A stretch of DNA of 64,000 bases from Qipengyuania huizhouensis (GTDB lineage Bacteria; Pseudomonadota; Alphaproteobacteria; Sphingomonadales; Sphingomonadaceae). Numbering within the stretch: position 1 is the first letter of the stretch; every line of letters begins with the position of its first letter. Shown piece by piece: positions 8,841 to 17,762 of this stretch. The notes under the pieces are model-generated. The model was given only the letters and a program-made list of their open reading frames with translations, searched no databases and was not told the DNA's origin. The position numbers and the translations under genes are program-made. The DNA lies in assembly GCF_019711635.1 (NCBI RefSeq), contig NZ_JAIGNT010000001.1:372001-436000 (forward strand), in the 5' to 3' direction.

Positions 8841-9204
8841 TCACTAACGGCCTTTGGTATGCCAGGAGAGAACGAGAGGGATCAAAATGAGTTTGTCTTG
8901 CAACTCGCCAGCTACTGCCAACTTAGATGTTCCGTTTTTGGGCCGTTAGCGGACTGTCCGCACTTATCGACGAGAAATGGTGAAGCTGACATTGATAAGA
9001 ATGCGTTGGGACTCGTTTCGGAAGGATGCGAGACCTTCGCATGAGAGCCACAGGCAAATGTGTCGATATTGAACCCGTAGAGATGCGCTTACCATGCAAA
9101 CAAATCTCTTAAGCCCGATCGGATCAGCGTTGCAAAGCGGAGTGATCCCGTATCGAGAATTTATAGGCCTTCTCCAAGAGGGCCAATAAAGATATTGAGT
9201 TCGA
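8841..9204. other. Non-coding gap before the LOV gene
   Basis: No convincing gene is visible in these 364 bases. The one distinct element is a perfect 13-base palindrome GCGGAC-T-GTCCGC at 8949-8961, shared with other gaps in the window. The promoter of the LOV gene must lie toward the 3' end, but I cannot assign -35 or -10 boxes with confidence. The ribosome site of the LOV gene is weak. Confidence 0.5.
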
Positions 9205-9789
9205 ATGTCTGGAAAACCTCAGGTAACCACATCTCCGCCATCTAAAACGGTGGCAGATATTGTTCAAAAGGCTCGCATTCCCTTGGTTGTGGCCGACCTT
9301 ACGGTAACTGATGCGCCTTTGTGTCAGGTCAACGACGCTTTTGCAGACCTTACCGGCTACGATGAACAAGAGATTATAGGGCGAAATTGTCGCTTCCTGC
9401 AGGGTGAGCAACCTGCTCCAGCGGCTCAACGAGATGATATCAAAAGAGCAATCGACGGATTTCAGGAATCTCGGGGTATGCTCTTGAACTTCCGCGTCGA
9501 CGGAAGTGCGTTCGCTAACTTCCTTTTCCTTTTTCCGCTGACTGAACCGGTTACCAATCGCAGGTTGATGTTAGGATCGCAGTTCGATGTCACGCCTCAC
9601 ATATCTCGAAATTTGGTGAACGAACGCCTTCACGAGCTCATCGACGTGGCAGGACCATTTCTGTCAGGAGCCAACGGAGACGTCTTGCTCAACAATTTCA
9701 CTATCTTTTCTCGATCAATACACGCGCAGATCGAGGCGGGATTCCTGCGAGAGGACATCGAACGGCGTTTGGAATTCAGCGAGAAATAG
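9205..9789 (+). CDS. Short LOV-domain blue-light photoreceptor
   Basis: PAS-fold flavin photoreceptor. The hallmark GRNCRFLQG occurs at residues 59-67, with the photoactive Cys at position 62; NDAFADLTGY, the strand LLNFRVDGSAFANFLFLFPL and SQFDVT complete the LOV core (about residues 25-130). The remaining 65 residues are helical and carry no recognised effector, so this is a stand-alone short LOV protein that probably signals by dimer or partner contact. It converges with a CheB-CheR-PAS-HWE kinase gene and the two coding regions overlap by 14 bases. The kinase could be its partner, but that is inference. Confidence 0.92.
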   Translation: MSGKPQVTTSPPSKTVADIVQKARIPLVVADLTVTDAPLCQVNDAFADLTGYDEQEIIGRNCRFLQGEQPAPAAQRDDIKRAIDGFQESRGMLLNFRVDGSAFANFLFLFPLTEPVTNRRLMLGSQFDVTPHISRNLVNERLHELIDVAGPFLSGANGDVLLNNFTIFSRSIHAQIEAGFLREDIERRLEFSEK

Positions 9790-12700
9790 CGATTGTCTCG
9801 GTTGTCTGCGAGACTGGGATATTCAACCAGATTTCCAGGCCGCTCGGACTCAGGTTTCTTTCAGCCTTGCCCTCGAGTTGACGGATTGTTGTGTCGATCA
9901 GGCGCGTTCCGAATCCTGATCGTTCCAAGCTTGGGTCGATTGCGATCGGATCATCAAGGCGTTCGATCCAACTGATGCGAAGGTTACGTTTCCCGCTTTC
10001 CGCGGACACAACTTCCCAATCAATTTTTATCGTTCCCCCACGTCCGCTCAGCACTCCGTATTTCGCGGCATTCGTCGCGAGTTCGTGAAAGATCAAACCG
10101 AACGACGTCGCCATCCCTCCTGGTAATATCACCGTGGTTTCAGGCAGTGTTACCCGTTCTGCTTGTTGACCGGCTACGCCACCCACCACATTTTCGACTA
10201 ACTCGGCGAGATCCAGCCAATCATGAGCCTTCTCTCCCTGAGTTGCCGAGTGCGCGCGTGCCAGCCCTTCGATCCGATCACGCGTAATGGCAACAAGAGT
10301 GGGTACGTCATCGACGTTGCGTGCGATCAGGCCAATCATCGAACCGATCACGGCAAATAGATTCTTAACCCTATGGTTCATCTCTCGGATGAACAGATCT
10401 TTTGCCAGCTTCTGGCTGCGCTCATCGGTGATATCGGAGACTAAGCCCAGGCTGGTTTGTTTGTCGTCGGAGATGGTGATGCGACGGACGATTACGCCTA
10501 CCCAGCGTTCGGCTTTACTGTCCCAGCCAGCGATCGGATACTCGCCGTGAAAATCTTCGCCGTTTTCCAGAGTCTGGCGGATGTCTGCCGCAATTTCGTC
10601 GGCCTTATGGCCGCTGACCGCCGAGAAAAGATCTTCGAGTGCCTTAACGGCGGTATTGCCCAATCCCAAGATTGCACGGGTTTTCTCGTCGGCCTCAACA
10701 AGGCCAGTCTGCGTGTCGCGATTCCAGACCCCGATTCCGCCGAGACCTAGAGCCATTCCCAATCGCTGAGATTGCCGGGTTAGATCGGCTTTTGCACGTG
10801 AAATGGCGCTCACGTCGGTGAACGTGAGGATTGCACCTGCTGTAGTACCATCCTCGCGACGATAGGGGCGGACAGAAAATTGCAGCGTATTGCCGTCGTC
10901 GTCCATATTCAACGTGCGCTCGACAACCTCACCATTGGCCACCGCCGCCTTGGTATCCTGCATGATAAGTTGGTCGGGAATGCGGTTTTCGATTTCCTCC
11001 AGACGGCGACCTCGATCCGAGGAGCGGAGAGCAAAAAGGTGCATTACGCGGTCGGTGAACTGGCGGATCCGGAACTCTTCATCGAGCACGAGGATGCCTA
11101 GTTCCGCAACATGGAGATAATTCCGAAGATCGTCGTTAGCGGTGGCCAACTGATCGATCTTGACCTTGAGTTCGTCATTGACGGTCGTCAGTTCCTCGTT
11201 GGTCGATTGGAGCTCCTCGTTCATCGACATCATTTCTTCATTGGAACTTTTCAACTCCTCGTTGACGGTTTCCAATTCCTCCACAGTGGAGCGCAAGCGG
11301 AACCGCATCGTCTGGAGTTCGTCCTCCAGTTCGGCCACATCGTCGCGTGGCTCCAAGTATGCGAAGTCGTCATCCATGTCGGCCTGTCGAAACCGCTCGG
11401 TGTCCAAGAAGGCGATCAAAAAGGTCCCGTCGTTCAGCGGATCTATCACCAAGTCGAATTTCTGGCTTCCGAATTCCGATTTTACCGTGACGTCGCGCTG
11501 CGCCACGGTCCTGCCCTTACTGCCCGCCTCTCTCATCCCTCGAGCGATCGGGGCCTTCAAGCCGCGCCGAACCAAACTCGACACCTGAGTGGGACCATCG
11601 TCTTTTCCCACTTCGAGGTAACGACCCAATCGGCCAGAGGCGCTTTTCAGATAACCACCTTGATCGACAATTATATGGGGCGGCGCAAACCGGTCGAGTA
11701 TCCTCCGTTCCGCTTCCTCGAAATTGCCTTGAGATGGTTGGCCAGGCTTTGATGGTTTGCGCTGACGCATCCTGCCGCGATCGAGCGCCCGCGAGGAGAT
11801 CGGCATTGGAACCATTCGAGACACGCTGTTGTCGCGTTTCCGGAACAATCGCATCCGCTGATCGACCGGGACAAACAGGTCGTCATGGCGACCAATGGAT
11901 TCCGAAGGTCCAAGGAACAGGAACCCGCTCGGCTTCAGCGCGAAATGGAACAGCGGCACCAAAGACGCCTGCGAACGATCATCCATGTAAATGAGGAGAT
12001 TGCGACAGGAAATGAGATCGAGACGCGAAAAGGATGGGTCCCTTATCAGGCTGTGATGCGAGAATCGCACCATGTCCCTGATACTGGGAGCCACGCCAAT
12101 CATTCGATCGTGAGCCTCCGAGAACCAAGGCCGGTATTCTTCTGGAATATCCTCCAAAGTGCCCGCCGGGTAGACCGCTTCGCGTGCGATCGCGAGTGCA
12201 TCGTCGTCGATATCGGTCGCGAAAATCTGCACATGGACACGCTTACCGAGCTTTTCAGCAGCAGATGCGAACATGATGGCTAGAGTGTAGGCCTCTTCAC
12301 CGGTTGAACAGCCTGGTACCCACACGCGAATGGCTTCGTCGGGACTGGCCTGAGAGACCATGGGTTCAAGAACCCGGGAGCGGAGTTCCTCGAATGCGTC
12401 GGGATCGCGGAAAAACCGTGTCACATTGATCAAAAGATCGCGGAACAGCGCTTCGCATTCACCCTCATCAGACCGAAGACGATCAAGGTATTTCTCGCCC
12501 GATCCGATATTGAGCACCTGCATCCGGCGCTGGATGCGCCTGGCAAGCATGGTCGCCTTGTAACCCGAAAAATCGTGGCCAACGACATCCGCCAAATGCT
12601 CACAAATGGCCTCGAGATTTCCTTCGATAGCGTCCGATGCGCGGATAGCCTCGCCTCGTTCGACATTGTGCTGGAAGAAGCGTCTGGTGCGCTCCACCAT

Positions 12701-13249
12701 TTCCTCCGGCTTTAGCACATGATCGACCATTCCTGTCCGGGCAGCCGATACGGGCATACCGTCATAGCGCGCTGTTGAGGGATCCTGAGCGATGCAAAGG
12801 CCGCCGTGTTCTTTCACGTCACGCATGCCCATCGAACCATCCGCTCCTGTGCCGGATAGGATAATGCAGGCAGAGTTTGCACCGCAATCACTGGCCATGC
12901 TCGTGAAAAAATCATCGATGGGACGCCGGATGCCTCGCGGTTCCGAAAACTCGGTCAGTGCCAGAGCCCCGTCCTTCACGAGAATGCCGTGCCCAGGCGG
13001 AATGACGAAGACCTTGTCAGGCTCCAGCTCGTCGCCATCGCGGGCCTGCTGAACGTCCAGGCCCGTTCCTCGCGCGATCAATTCCGCCATCATGCTCTGA
13101 TGGTTTGGGTCGAGATGCATGACGACAACGAAGCAGAGACCGGTCTGCTGAATGCCATCGAAAACTTGTCTGACAGCTTCTAATCCACCAGCCGATGCGC
13201 CAATTCCCACCAAAGGCACATTTTTTGATGGATAATCGTCACCTTGCAT
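9776..13249 (-). CDS. CheB-CheR-PAS-HWE hybrid sensor histidine kinase
   Basis: A 1,157-residue multi-domain signalling protein. In order: CheB methylesterase-like domain (GIGASAGG with Ser19, HLDPNHQS, GTGADGSMG), CheR methyltransferase (SAM motif VWVPGCSTGEEAYTLA), a coiled-coil rich in Glu (ELETVNEELKSSNEEMMSMN), two PAS-like regions, then an HWE-family kinase (H box REMNHRVKNLFAVIGSM, N box FHELATNAAKYGVLSG, and WIE before the G box). The ATG at 13249 is preferred with GGGGGAT upstream; a GTG at 13300 gives 17 extra residues of low conviction. Such proteins usually act on stress or light signalling rather than flagellar chemotaxis. Confidence 0.92.
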   Translation of the reverse strand: MQGDDYPSKNVPLVGIGASAGGLEAVRQVFDGIQQTGLCFVVVMHLDPNHQSMMAELIARGTGLDVQQARDGDELEPDKVFVIPPGHGILVKDGALALTEFSEPRGIRRPIDDFFTSMASDCGANSACIILSGTGADGSMGMRDVKEHGGLCIAQDPSTARYDGMPVSAARTGMVDHVLKPEEMVERTRRFFQHNVERGEAIRASDAIEGNLEAICEHLADVVGHDFSGYKATMLARRIQRRMQVLNIGSGEKYLDRLRSDEGECEALFRDLLINVTRFFRDPDAFEELRSRVLEPMVSQASPDEAIRVWVPGCSTGEEAYTLAIMFASAAEKLGKRVHVQIFATDIDDDALAIAREAVYPAGTLEDIPEEYRPWFSEAHDRMIGVAPSIRDMVRFSHHSLIRDPSFSRLDLISCRNLLIYMDDRSQASLVPLFHFALKPSGFLFLGPSESIGRHDDLFVPVDQRMRLFRKRDNSVSRMVPMPISSRALDRGRMRQRKPSKPGQPSQGNFEEAERRILDRFAPPHIIVDQGGYLKSASGRLGRYLEVGKDDGPTQVSSLVRRGLKAPIARGMREAGSKGRTVAQRDVTVKSEFGSQKFDLVIDPLNDGTFLIAFLDTERFRQADMDDDFAYLEPRDDVAELEDELQTMRFRLRSTVEELETVNEELKSSNEEMMSMNEELQSTNEELTTVNDELKVKIDQLATANDDLRNYLHVAELGILVLDEEFRIRQFTDRVMHLFALRSSDRGRRLEEIENRIPDQLIMQDTKAAVANGEVVERTLNMDDDGNTLQFSVRPYRREDGTTAGAILTFTDVSAISRAKADLTRQSQRLGMALGLGGIGVWNRDTQTGLVEADEKTRAILGLGNTAVKALEDLFSAVSGHKADEIAADIRQTLENGEDFHGEYPIAGWDSKAERWVGVIVRRITISDDKQTSLGLVSDITDERSQKLAKDLFIREMNHRVKNLFAVIGSMIGLIARNVDDVPTLVAITRDRIEGLARAHSATQGEKAHDWLDLAELVENVVGGVAGQQAERVTLPETTVILPGGMATSFGLIFHELATNAAKYGVLSGRGGTIKIDWEVVSAESGKRNLRISWIERLDDPIAIDPSLERSGFGTRLIDTTIRQLEGKAERNLSPSGLEIWLNIPVSQTTETIAISR

Positions 13250-13390
13250 GATGAGCTTTATCCCCCTGATTATGCTTGCCTTTGAGCCATTACACACCAC
13301 TAGCTATCTGTCACCGGCTTTTTTGGATCCCTGAGCGGGGATGCATTCCTTAGGTAATCAGACTTTCTTGGAGCGATGGTGCCAGTATGC

Positions 13391-13421
13391 ATGGTCGGCC
13401 GCTACCGATGCGGCCGACCAT
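13391..13421. repeat. Perfect 12-bp inverted repeat next to the integrase gene
   Basis: ATGGTCGGCCGC (13391-13402) and GCGGCCGACCAT (13410-13421) are perfectly complementary around a 7-base loop. It lies ten bases past the stop of the recombinase gene. No T-run follows on either strand, so it could be a transcript end, a recombination-site arm or a protein site. Confidence 0.7.
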
Positions 13422-13430
13422 CCTGATAAG

Positions 13431-14063
13431 CTAAATCTCTGTCCGTTCTGCCAAAAGCAGTGCGTCCTCGACATCGACGCCAAGATAGCGAACTGTATTT
13501 TCGATCTTGGTATGTCCCAGCAGGATCTGGATAGCCCGGATGTTGCCCGTCGCACGGTATATCATCGCCGCCTTTGTCCGGCGTAACGAATGCGTTCCAT
13601 ACTCTGCTTTGCGCAGTCCGATCGCCGTTACCCATTCGTCGACAAGGCGCGCATACTGCCGTGTGCTCATATGCCCAGCCGGATCGACACGGCTCGGAAA
13701 CAAGTAATCGCCTATCGAGCCGCCGCGGCGTTCAAGCCACGCAATCAACGTGGCTCGAACATCGGCGGTGAGTTCAAACTGAACCGGCCGGTTGGTCTTT
13801 TGCTGGATAACTGTAGCGCGATTGCGGATTTCAGCGCCTGCGACCACATCGCCGATCTTAATCTTCACTAAATCGCAACCGCGCAGTTTACTGTCGATCG
13901 CGAGATCGAAGAGTGCTTTGTCCCTCAATCGTCCTTCGCGATCCAGATGGAAGCGTACAGCCCAGATCTGCTTCTGGGTCAGCGGGCGCTTCGTGCCAAC
14001 ATTTTTGCCAGCGTTCCAAGCCGGACGATATCGCGTGGCTGCATCAAACCGTGAGTGTCCCAT
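13431..14063 (-). CDS. Tyrosine-type site-specific recombinase (integrase)
   Basis: Compact 210-residue phage-type integrase. The catalytic residues can be placed: Arg61 in SKLRGCDLVKIKI, His158 and Arg161 in THSLRRTKA, His184 in LLGHTKIENT and the nucleophile Tyr193 in VRYLGVD. A dedicated N-terminal arm-binding domain is missing, so it belongs to the short integrase class. It stands between the kinase gene and the uronate locus and may mark the left boundary of an acquired island. No att core could be confirmed by eye. Function as an active recombinase is plausible because all catalytic residues are intact. Confidence 0.92.
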   Translation of the reverse strand: MGHSRFDAATRYRPAWNAGKNVGTKRPLTQKQIWAVRFHLDREGRLRDKALFDLAIDSKLRGCDLVKIKIGDVVAGAEIRNRATVIQQKTNRPVQFELTADVRATLIAWLERRGGSIGDYLFPSRVDPAGHMSTRQYARLVDEWVTAIGLRKAEYGTHSLRRTKAAMIYRATGNIRAIQILLGHTKIENTVRYLGVDVEDALLLAERTEI

Positions 14064-14249
14064 TTCTTTTCTCCTTGACCAACATTGGCCGGTGAAGAAA
14101 CGATCGGGGTGTCACTGCTTGGGGGCCGATAGCTGTCTGTCTGCTTTTGGCCAAACTCTTCAAGAAGCAGACTTCGCGCTGACGATGTCCTGCGGATAAC
14201 CGCGAAAGCGGCTCACAAAGGTGGGTTTTGCCCGAATGGTTCTGGGTCT

Positions 14250-15134
14250 TCAGAGTTCGATTGCTCCTCTATGACCGATGACTTTGCGGGCTAACCTCTG
14301 GCCCGCTTCCACGCATTCGTGAAGGTCTTTTGCCGACAACCATGCAGCAAGAAAACCACCATTAAAGGCATCGCCCGCTCCGCTCGTATCGACGACATCC
14401 ACCCTCTTCGCGGGGAGAAGCTCGGGCTCGATCTGACCATCCGAGGCCAAGAAGCACCCTCTATCCGCAGCCTTCAACACGACCGTTCGATCATTTCCTG
14501 ACCACCTTCGCGCGATTTCTACATCACTATCATGATCACCCCAAAGTTCGCGTTCGTCAGTATTTGTTGGAAGTCCGATCGAACAGGCTTCAGCAGCATG
14601 TTGGGACGTTCGACGCGCCTTTGAGATACTTGACCAGAGTGCTGGTCTGAAATTGCTGTCGTACGCTATTGCGCGGCCCGCCAAGCGCCGCGTGGTAGCT
14701 AGCTCGAGCAGGTGCTGTCGCCCTTCGTCTCCGATTACAGCCAGGGTAATCAAGCTGAAGTATACCAGGCGCGCATCTTTTGCCGCAGCTAGCGCGTCTG
14801 CGATGCCTTCCAATTGGAAAATCTCACGCGCTGCGCTCTGGTCGCGCCAATAAAGGAAGCTACGCTCTCCATTGGCATCGAGATGAATGGCGTAGATGCC
14901 AGGATGGCGCGCGGGATGGCGCAGGACGAACCGGGTATCAATACCCTCGGCAGCCCAGGCAGATACCAGCGCATCACTAATCGGGTCTGTTCCGACAGCC
15001 GTCACGTAGGCAACATCATGGCCAGCGCGTGTAAGATGAATGGCTGTATTGAGCGTATCGCCGCCGTAGCGCAGGCCCGAGCCGCCTTCGCTGTGGTATT
15101 CCAGCATTGCCTCGCCGAAGATGAAGACTGTCAT
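14250..15134 (-). CDS. kdgK: 2-Keto-3-deoxygluconate kinase (PfkB family)
   Basis: Ribokinase-fold sugar kinase, 294 residues, expected to phosphorylate 2-keto-3-deoxy-D-gluconate to the 6-phosphate. The PfkB signature DTSGAGDAFNGGFLA is near residues 246-260 with the catalytic Asp, and the N-terminal substrate region reads GEAMLEYHSEGGSGLRYGGDTLNTA. It is the third gene of an isomerase-kduD-kdgK set and begins 19 bases after kduD; AGGAAAG precedes the ATG. The neighbours make KdgK much more likely than ribokinase or fructokinase. The downstream aldolase is not in the window. Confidence 0.88.
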   Translation of the reverse strand: MTVFIFGEAMLEYHSEGGSGLRYGGDTLNTAIHLTRAGHDVAYVTAVGTDPISDALVSAWAAEGIDTRFVLRHPARHPGIYAIHLDANGERSFLYWRDQSAAREIFQLEGIADALAAAKDARLVYFSLITLAVIGDEGRQHLLELATTRRLAGRAIAYDSNFRPALWSSISKARRTSQHAAEACSIGLPTNTDERELWGDHDSDVEIARRWSGNDRTVVLKAADRGCFLASDGQIEPELLPAKRVDVVDTSGAGDAFNGGFLAAWLSAKDLHECVEAGQRLARKVIGHRGAIEL

Positions 15135-15152
15135 GCTCGCTTTCCTCGGCGC

Positions 15153-15926
15153 CTACCGCGCCAGCCAGCCGCCATCAACCGCCAGGATGTGTCCTTGCAC
15201 GTAATCGGCGGCGCTGCTGGCCAGGAAGACGGCCGCTCCACCAATATCGGCCGGGTCGCCCCATCGGCCTTCGGGAATCCGTTCGAGGATTTGCCGATTG
15301 CGCGTTTCGTCTGCCTGAAGCGCGGCTGTATTGTTCGTCGCGATATAGCCCGGAGCGATGGCGTTGACGTTTATGCCTTTAGGCGCCCATTCGTTGGCCA
15401 TGAGTTTGGTCAGCCCACCGACGCCGCTCTTTGACGCCGTATAGCTCGGCACCCTGACGCCGCCTTGAAAGGTCAGCATACTGGCGATGTTTACAATTTT
15501 TCCCCGCTGACCGGACTGACTGGCCCAATCGGTCATTTGCCGAGCAGCTGCCTGAGTCAAGAAGAAGAGAGCCTTCAGGTTCACGTCCATCACCGCATCC
15601 CAATCTTCTTCCGAGAAATCGAGTGCGTCGTTACGGAGGATAATGCCTGCGTTGTTGACGAGGATGTCGAGCCGGCCAAACGCTTCGACCGCCTCTTCGA
15701 CGATACGGTGACATGGTTCGATCGAGGAAAGGTCGGCCATGATTACGTGCGCCCTCACGCCCTCGGCCTCCACCAACGATCGTGTGGTTGCCGGATCGCT
15801 TCTGGCGACGATGACCACATCGGCCCCGGCCTTTGCGAGCGCAACGGCGATGCCCTGACCAATGCCGGTATTGGCACCGGTGACCAGCGCGACGCGGCCA
15901 TCCAGCGCAAACGGATTGTCCTTCAT
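15153..15926 (-). CDS. kduD: 2-Dehydro-3-deoxy-D-gluconate 5-dehydrogenase (SDR)
   Basis: Short-chain dehydrogenase, 257 residues, expected to reduce 3-deoxy-D-glycero-2,5-hexodiulosonate to 2-keto-3-deoxygluconate with NAD(P)H. Visible motifs: cofactor loop TGANTGIG (residues 16-23), NNAG (91-94), Ser149, Tyr162 and Lys166 (YTASK). The ATG at 15926 is chosen because GAGGGAAG precedes it; a longer reading to 16031 would invade the upstream isomerase gene. Its position between isomerase and kinase genes gives the KduD assignment. Confidence 0.88.
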   Translation of the reverse strand: MKDNPFALDGRVALVTGANTGIGQGIAVALAKAGADVVIVARSDPATTRSLVEAEGVRAHVIMADLSSIEPCHRIVEEAVEAFGRLDILVNNAGIILRNDALDFSEEDWDAVMDVNLKALFFLTQAAARQMTDWASQSGQRGKIVNIASMLTFQGGVRVPSYTASKSGVGGLTKLMANEWAPKGINVNAIAPGYIATNNTAALQADETRNRQILERIPEGRWGDPADIGGAAVFLASSAADYVQGHILAVDGGWLAR

Positions 15927-15951
15927 TTCGCTTCCCTCAATCTTCTGGATT

Positions 15952-16584
15952 TCACAGGCTGCGAAGATAATCGTTGATGGCATCGTCCTTCGAATTTGCG
16001 TAGAACAAGTCGGCGAACTTCTCGCCCGCAATAGCGCTTTTCAAGAGTTCCTGGTCGACCGACTTCAAGACCGTAAGCATATCATGGCAGGTCTTGGCTT
16101 TGAGCTCCGCGAGAACGCCGCGGTTTTTTTTCATGATAGCCGCCCGCTCCTTAGGGTAGCCCACCCCGCTCTCGCCTTCGAAGAGCTTGCGGTAGCAATC
16201 CTGAAGGTTGAGTTCGGCCGCCCAGCCGAATCCCTTGGCGTAGGGCATTGCGATCGCGTTACCGTCGTTAATTTGCGCGAACAGGAAAGCGTCAGTCGGG
16301 TCAACTATGAGACCGCAAAACACACCCGGCATGGCGTTGGCGGCAAGCATGGATCCAGACCCCGTGCCGCATCCCGTGACCACGAAATCAGCGGCCCCCG
16401 AATTGAGCAGGATACCTGTCAGCAAGCCGACCATAGGATAGGTGACCTGCGCATCGTCGTCGGCTGAATACATGCCGTAATTGTGAACATCGTGACCCAG
16501 CGGCTCGACTACGGTGGTCAGCGCATCATGGATAATTCCGTTCTTCGCGGCCTGGCTGTTTTCATTGATGAGCGCAATTTTCAT
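15952..16584 (-). CDS. RpiB/LacAB-family sugar isomerase, probable DhuI-type uronate isomerase
   Basis: Ribose-5-phosphate isomerase B fold, 210 residues, longer than housekeeping RpiB (about 150). The active-site Cys72 lies in VVTGCGTGSGSMLAAN, the family's signature. In this operon, ahead of kduD and kdgK, the expected reaction is isomerisation of 4-deoxy-L-threo-5-hexosulose uronate to the 2,5-diketo acid, the step normally done by KduI. RpiB-fold isomerases of this kind (DhuI) have been described from streptococci. No KduI gene is in the window, which supports the replacement. Transcription begins just downstream of a LacI-type operator at 16639. Confidence 0.8.
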   Translation of the reverse strand: MKIALINENSQAAKNGIIHDALTTVVEPLGHDVHNYGMYSADDDAQVTYPMVGLLTGILLNSGAADFVVTGCGTGSGSMLAANAMPGVFCGLIVDPTDAFLFAQINDGNAIAMPYAKGFGWAAELNLQDCYRKLFEGESGVGYPKERAAIMKKNRGVLAELKAKTCHDMLTVLKSVDQELLKSAIAGEKFADLFYANSKDDAINDYLRSL

Positions 16585-16638
16585 GGCTTCTCGCTTTCCG
16601 GTTCAAATGCTGCGGCCAAACGGCCGTTTCGCATATTA

Positions 16639-16652
16639 GGTAACCGGTGTCA
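16639..16652 (-). promoter_or_regulatory. LacI-type operator, site A (isomerase-kduD-kdgK promoter)
   Basis: GGTAACCGGTGTCA on the plus strand is the exact complement of TGACACCGGTTACC, the sequence of site B at 24229. It lies 55 bases upstream of the isomerase ATG, between the LacI regulator gene and the operon it probably controls. Confidence 0.75.
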
Positions 16653-16694
16653 TTACTGAGGGCAAGTGCTTTCTTGAGGCGTGTTCTGACAAGA

Positions 16695-17717
16695 TTATCG
16701 GGCGGCCGGTGGGACGACCGAAGAACGCTCAATCAGAACGGATGGCAACAGCCACCGAGCATTGGCCTCCACATCGTCAGGCGCGATGAGTTTAAGTGCT
16801 GCGGTGCGGGCCATATCAACAATGGGCCAGTGCACGGTGGTCAGCGACGGCCAGACATGGCTCGACAGGGGAGTGTCGTCAAAGCCAACTATGGAGAGAT
16901 CTTCCGGGATAAGGAGCCCGCTACGCCTTGCCGCTATCATCGCACCGATAGCCATCTCGTCATTGCAGGCGAAAATGGCTGTCGGGCGATCGGCCATTTC
17001 GACCAGCGATTGCCCCGCGGCGACGCCTGATTCGAAGGTGTAGCTGCCGGGCCTAACCAGAGCCTCGTCCAGTTTCAGTCCGGCGCTGTGCAAGGCTTCC
17101 TCAAATCCCGCACGCCTCTCCTGCGGCGAAGTGAATCCCTTGGGCCCCTCGATGATTGCGATGCGCTGGTGCCCCTTCTCGATGAGATAACTTACCGCTT
17201 CGCACACCGCTTCTCGGTCGTTTGAGCTCACCGTATGCTCGGCTTCGTCAAGTCGCACAGAACCCATCCGCACATACCGGCAGCCGAGGTCATCGCACAG
17301 CCGCGCAATCTCATCGTTCTCCGAGACCGGAGGAAGCAGGACTACGCCGTATGGCCGCTGGCGCACGAGAAAGTCGCGGATGTCGTCGGTGATATTCGGC
17401 GAATTGCGATCGACCGGCTTCACCATCAGATTGAAATCGCTTCCCGCGAGACCTTCCAGAATGCCCTGCTGCACATTCACGAGAAATTGTGCGTTTGGAT
17501 TGTCATGAATGGCAGCGATGACGAAATTGCGCCGTAGCGCAAGAGCGCGGGCCTGGGGGTTGGGGACGTAGCCAATGTCCGCAATAACCTGTTCCACGCG
17601 CTCGCGAGTCTTTTCGCTGAGCAGCGGGGATTTGTTTATTACGCGACTGACTGTCTTCTTCGAGACCTCGGCAATACGCGCCACGTCATTGATTGTCGGT
17701 TTGCTGTCACTGGCCAT
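16695..17717 (-). CDS. LacI-family transcriptional regulator of the uronate locus
   Basis: A 340-residue repressor with an N-terminal helix-turn-helix and hinge (INDVARIAEVSKKTVSRVIN, then ADIGYVPNPQARALA) and a periplasmic-binding-fold sensor domain (NDEMAIGAMIAARR, SIVGFDDTPLSSHVWPSLTTV). AAGGGAAG precedes the ATG. Its gene sits between the TRAP transporter and the isomerase operon, and three near-identical TGACACCGGT sites lie before the genes it would control (16639, 24229, 24251). A sugar acid of the pathway, perhaps 2-keto-3-deoxygluconate, is the likely inducer; this is inference. Confidence 0.92.
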   Translation of the reverse strand: MASDSKPTINDVARIAEVSKKTVSRVINKSPLLSEKTRERVEQVIADIGYVPNPQARALALRRNFVIAAIHDNPNAQFLVNVQQGILEGLAGSDFNLMVKPVDRNSPNITDDIRDFLVRQRPYGVVLLPPVSENDEIARLCDDLGCRYVRMGSVRLDEAEHTVSSNDREAVCEAVSYLIEKGHQRIAIIEGPKGFTSPQERRAGFEEALHSAGLKLDEALVRPGSYTFESGVAAGQSLVEMADRPTAIFACNDEMAIGAMIAARRSGLLIPEDLSIVGFDDTPLSSHVWPSLTTVHWPIVDMARTAALKLIAPDDVEANARWLLPSVLIERSSVVPPAAR

Positions 17718-17762
17718 AACTTCCCTTATGGAAATGCGTGGCGCTGGCCAAGTACCGCGGTG

